46,158 bases of DNA. It comes from Nemertoderma westbladi (lineage: Eukaryota > Xenacoelomorpha > Nemertodermatida > Nemertodermatidae). A program made the translations under genes and the position numbers. Below the pieces are notes generated by a model. That model searched no databases. It was not told where the DNA came from and saw only the letters and a list, made by a program, of their open reading frames with translations. Location of the stretch: NCBI GenBank assembly GCA_032718475.1, contig JAUCBJ010000450.1, forward strand, positions 1 through 46,158, written 5' to 3'. Positions 43,374-46,158 of this stretch are shown piece by piece; within the stretch, counting starts at the first letter, position 1, and each line of letters opens with the position of its first letter.

Positions 43374-43391
43374 TAGTAGTAGTAGTAGTAG
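43374..43391 (+). repeat. TAG trinucleotide microsatellite
   Basis: Six TAG triplets in a row, 12 bp before the inverted-repeat element. Confidence 0.85.
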
Positions 43392-43402
43392 TACAAATAA
43401 CA

Positions 43403-44447
43403 TAAAGGCCCGCTCACATCCAACGGAACGGTACACCGCGCGGTGTACCGCAGGGCCAGCGGTACACCGCTGACTGTGAACGACCCAACAGGTAGTTGTG
43501 AGCTAAACCGCGCGGTCAACCGCAGCCCATTTAAACAATGTGAAAATAATTAATGTAATTTCCTGTTGAATTCACAGTCGACAGATAGACAATCAGTTAC
43601 CGCAACGGTACCAGTTACCGGCTACCGGTTACCTGCAAATGTACAGTATTACCTAATCGAATCAATTTCACAAACCATGTAGGGCTTAAATCTCGTCTGA
43701 TCGATTTATTTCATTAAACACTACTCAATTGATATTCCCTGTAGCTGGTCGGTGTGCTGCAGCTGCGTCTTGATGAACTGTAGAAATAATAACTCTCGTC
43801 TCGATGATTTATACCCATAGATAACGACTTACAGTATATTCTATAATGCTTTATTTAATTAATACAAATTTTATTACACTTCACATCCACTCTGACCATT
43901 TTAATGCGTATTTATTGCATCTCATTTTAAATTTAATACGCATATATTTTATCTCATTTTCACGACATCAAGTCCGACCCTTTTATTAATACGTATATAT
44001 ATATTTCATCTTATTTTAATACAAATATTTCTATCTAATTTCATATAACATCCTGTCTTCTGACCCTTTTAACTTCTTCGTTTAATCTCATAATTAGCAC
44101 GGCCTTTTTGAGACCAATTACATACAGTAATAATTTTAATTCGGTGTATTTTAATGTACCTTAATTAATTATGAACTCATATTTTAAACTAAGTAATGTA
44201 AGTAATCTATGTAATGTATCTTTTATGGGGGAAACCCCATCACCATATAATACTATAGTTAAATTGTCTATATGCTGTCTTTGTTCAGTTCTAAGTTATT
44301 TATATTAATAATAATATTAATAATACCGTTGGGTGTGAATGGGCTCCGGGAAGTGTACAACTTCAACACCGCTGGACATTGTGTCCAAACTACCCTGTCA
44401 ACGGGAAGTTTACCGCTCACGCACCGTTGGATGTGAACGGGGCTTTA
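43403..44447. mobile_element. Inverted-repeat element, 1045 bp, 24-bp ends
   Basis: The left end TAAAGGCCCGCTCACATCCA, plus ACGG, at 43403-43426 is matched inversely at 44424-44447 with two mismatches. A partial extra copy of the right end, ACCGTTGGGTGTGAATGGGC, lies about 100 bp further in, near 44324. Next to the left end is a perfect 22-bp palindrome (43429-43450) and a second, broken one (AGCGGTACACCGCT). The middle is AT-rich and non-coding. This is a non-autonomous DNA transposon layout; the superfamily is not assigned. Confidence 0.75.
43429..43450. repeat. Perfect 22-bp palindrome in the element's left end
   Basis: CGGTACACCGC is followed directly by its exact inverse complement. GC-rich in an AT-rich setting, it is a likely subterminal binding or fold-back site of the element. 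Confidence 0.85.
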
Positions 44448-44958
44448 CCCGCAACCTACTGGTAATAATTATCATGCTTCCATTTACTGAGATGTATATA
44501 GTGTAGTAGGATATGGTATGGTACACGTTATTCCCATGACCACAAAAACGAGACTAACTGTACTTTACTGTATATCAGCAACTGCTACAGGAAAAACTCA
44601 TGAAAACGTTTAGTATTTCGCGTTTAATTTAGTTTATTGTGGTTTCTATTGTGCTGCGTAATAGTCGACTATGTTCATCAACATACCAATCAATCGTCCA
44701 ATATTATTTTATTTGTTAAGCAGCTTAAGACCTGTCTCTCCCATGAAAACTATACTTATTTAGCTACAGTATACCAAATATTTAAGGATGTAAATCAGAG
44801 ATATGGCAAGTTCCCACATGTGGCCATGGGCTTTGCTTATATAGCTGTGAGGTCCCGCCTTCGAAGCGGTGCATCGCTTCTTTGTTTCGCATTTCTCACG
44901 TCTACCGATCACTTTTGTAGTCTAATTAATGATTTCGTGCCGTTACGAAAACTCCCCT
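44448..44958. other. Non-coding DNA, probably intron
   Basis: A 107-codon frame over 44637-44960 opens with a non-ATG codon and resembles nothing in the kinase. GAAGCGGTGCATCGCTTC near 44864-44881 is a short inverted repeat (GAAGCG/CGCTTC). Nothing else is supported. Confidence 0.5.
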
Positions 44959-45043
44959 AGACCATTTGGGGGAGTCGAACCCACGACCTCCAGAGATACG
45001 TGGAATCTAAGCAACGGAGTTAACCACTCAGCCAAGGTGGTCC
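44959..45043 (-). pseudogene. tRNA-like sequence (class II, Leu/Ser-like), tRNA pseudogene or SINE head
   Basis: Read on the minus strand from 45043, GGACCAC can pair with ATGGTCT at the far end, allowing a G-T pair and one mismatch. Box A, TGGCTGAGTGG, and box B, GGTTCGACTCC (44971-44981), are both good. The 85-base length and extra arm suit a class II tRNA. The anticodon stem does not pair well, so a working tRNA is unlikely. It may be the head of a SINE whose body runs toward 44640. Confidence 0.55.
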
Positions 45044-46158
45044 ATTAACCACACTCAGCGAGTTGCTGATGAGGATATTATTATTCAATTTTGGTGAAAC
45101 TCATTACAACCTATTTAACATTCAAAAATAACAAATTCTAAATCTTTATGGATAAATTTAAAATTATATCATCTGTATAGCCTGCGCTTATCCGGTAGTG
45201 TTTGTTTCCGTACACCAACCCAATAATGTCTGACATGTCCTGCTGCCATGTGTTCTCTGTGTGTTCGCGCTTTTGAAGACCTTTAGCAGTTTAACCTGCC
45301 AAAATTTATATGTCTTCTAGTTAATTAAAACCACTTTAGCATACGACAATATTTTATGCTAATACGCAAAACATTAGCCGAAGTCAGCCCATGCGCGATC
45401 ATTCACCCGATGGATCTACACCCGGGAGACTGAATTCGGATGCTTGAATTGTATTATTACAGTGTAAGGTTGCAGTGTATACCTAATGTATTATTCGATA
45501 GATCGTTAATAATTAATCTCTGACAGATATTATTGGCTTTCGGGAAATATTAACAGTTCCTTTAGGACGTGGCGCTTTATCTATTTAAACAGAACTAGGA
45601 CTTATACTAAACGCAACGATACTGCTTATGATTAAAGTATAAAGCGTATTCTTTAGGAAATACTTTGTTACCAATCACAATCATACACACTATTCTGCCG
45701 ACCGTCAGTATATTTGATCACACATAAAGAGAGCAGCAATTGACTCACGTAGGGTCTGCTAAATAACATTGGATTCAATACACACCACATTAATATAAAT
45801 CGCAATTGTTATGTATAGCCGGTCTCTCTAACCTGTAGTGTATCAAGAAAATTGGGAATTTGGGTGATTTATCCGTATTATCCAAATAGCAATATTTCCA
45901 TCAACAAATAGGTACAATTAATAACTGACGGTAAAATAACAGTACAAACAATATGATTAATGCAATTAAATTAAGTGAGTTAAGTGAGTTTCATTAGATT
46001 GATTAATTAGATTCGATTCGTTAAGTTAGTTAACAGTTTATACTTTCGATAATTCAAGCAGTTTACTAGAGTTCTTACCGAAAGGCCGGTGTTTCTGGCT
46101 TAGACAGCAATAACAACAAAGTAACAAGTAAAAGCAGTAAGACTGAACACTCTCCTTA
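45044..46158. other. Non-coding DNA to the end of the window
   Basis: AT-rich with no recognisable exon. The last 60 bases contain CTGGCTTAG followed by a short open stretch. Its phase does not fit the phase 0 donor at 43276, so I do not call an exon. Confidence 0.5.

Noticed and set aside
46090-46158. Possible next kinase exon after CTGGCTTAG near 46102 (frame DSNNNKVTSKSSKTEHSP)
   Set aside because: The open frame needs a phase other than 0, whereas the previous donor is phase 0. The sequence is low-complexity and truncated by the window end.

Overview
This is animal (metazoan) genomic DNA. It is AT-rich, intron-rich and full of transposable elements. TAGGCCTA- and TACAGTA-like words recur in the non-coding DNA, and a C1-domain gene has its closest remembered matches in animal diacylglycerol kinases. 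A marine invertebrate, possibly a deuterostome, is my guess and is weakly supported.

The one host gene I can read is on the + strand: a type IV diacylglycerol kinase (vertebrate zeta/iota, fly rdgA group). Four internal exons fit together in frame: 7487-7625, 38929-39150, 40947-41084 and 43154-43276. They encode the segment just before the first C1 domain, both C1 domains, and the conserved segment after them. All three introns between them are phase 0. The 5' exons, the kinase domain and the 3' exons were not found and presumably lie outside the window. Inside the cell such kinases convert diacylglycerol to phosphatidic acid.

The most striking feature is in the first of these introns (7626-38928, about 31.3 kb). 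A 33-bp tandem array of about 22.4 kb (about 7617-29989, roughly 678 copies) starts exactly at the exon's 5' splice site. The unit contains that splice site: ATTGGACT, the last 8 exonic bases, followed by GTAAGTT. The gene's own donor therefore appears to be the seed of the array. The result is hundreds of donor-like GTAAGT hexamers in tandem on the sense strand, spaced by a multiple of three. The 33-mer is itself an imperfect dimer (14 + 19) and is organised into higher-order blocks.

Region by region: 1-7486 is non-coding, with a GATC-rich 467-bp tandem repeat, a short match to a cDNA-library adaptor, G-tracts and a minus-strand tRNA-derived SINE. 7487-7625 is the first recognised exon. 7617-29989 is the donor-bearing minisatellite. 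29990-38928 is the rest of the intron, with an antisense LINE (intact 1006-codon frame) and a 2.49-kb hAT-like element. That element has ATACG-rich ends, an 8-bp target-site duplication and nine CTCF-like sites spaced 145/147 bp apart. 38929-43276 holds three exons whose introns carry a LINE remnant, a MITE, a near-perfect 63-bp hairpin and a mirrored set of ACTGGGTTT motifs. 43277-46158 holds a 1.05-kb inverted-repeat element and a tRNA-like sequence. The donor of exon 38929-39150 is also duplicated, 51 bp downstream and again in frame.
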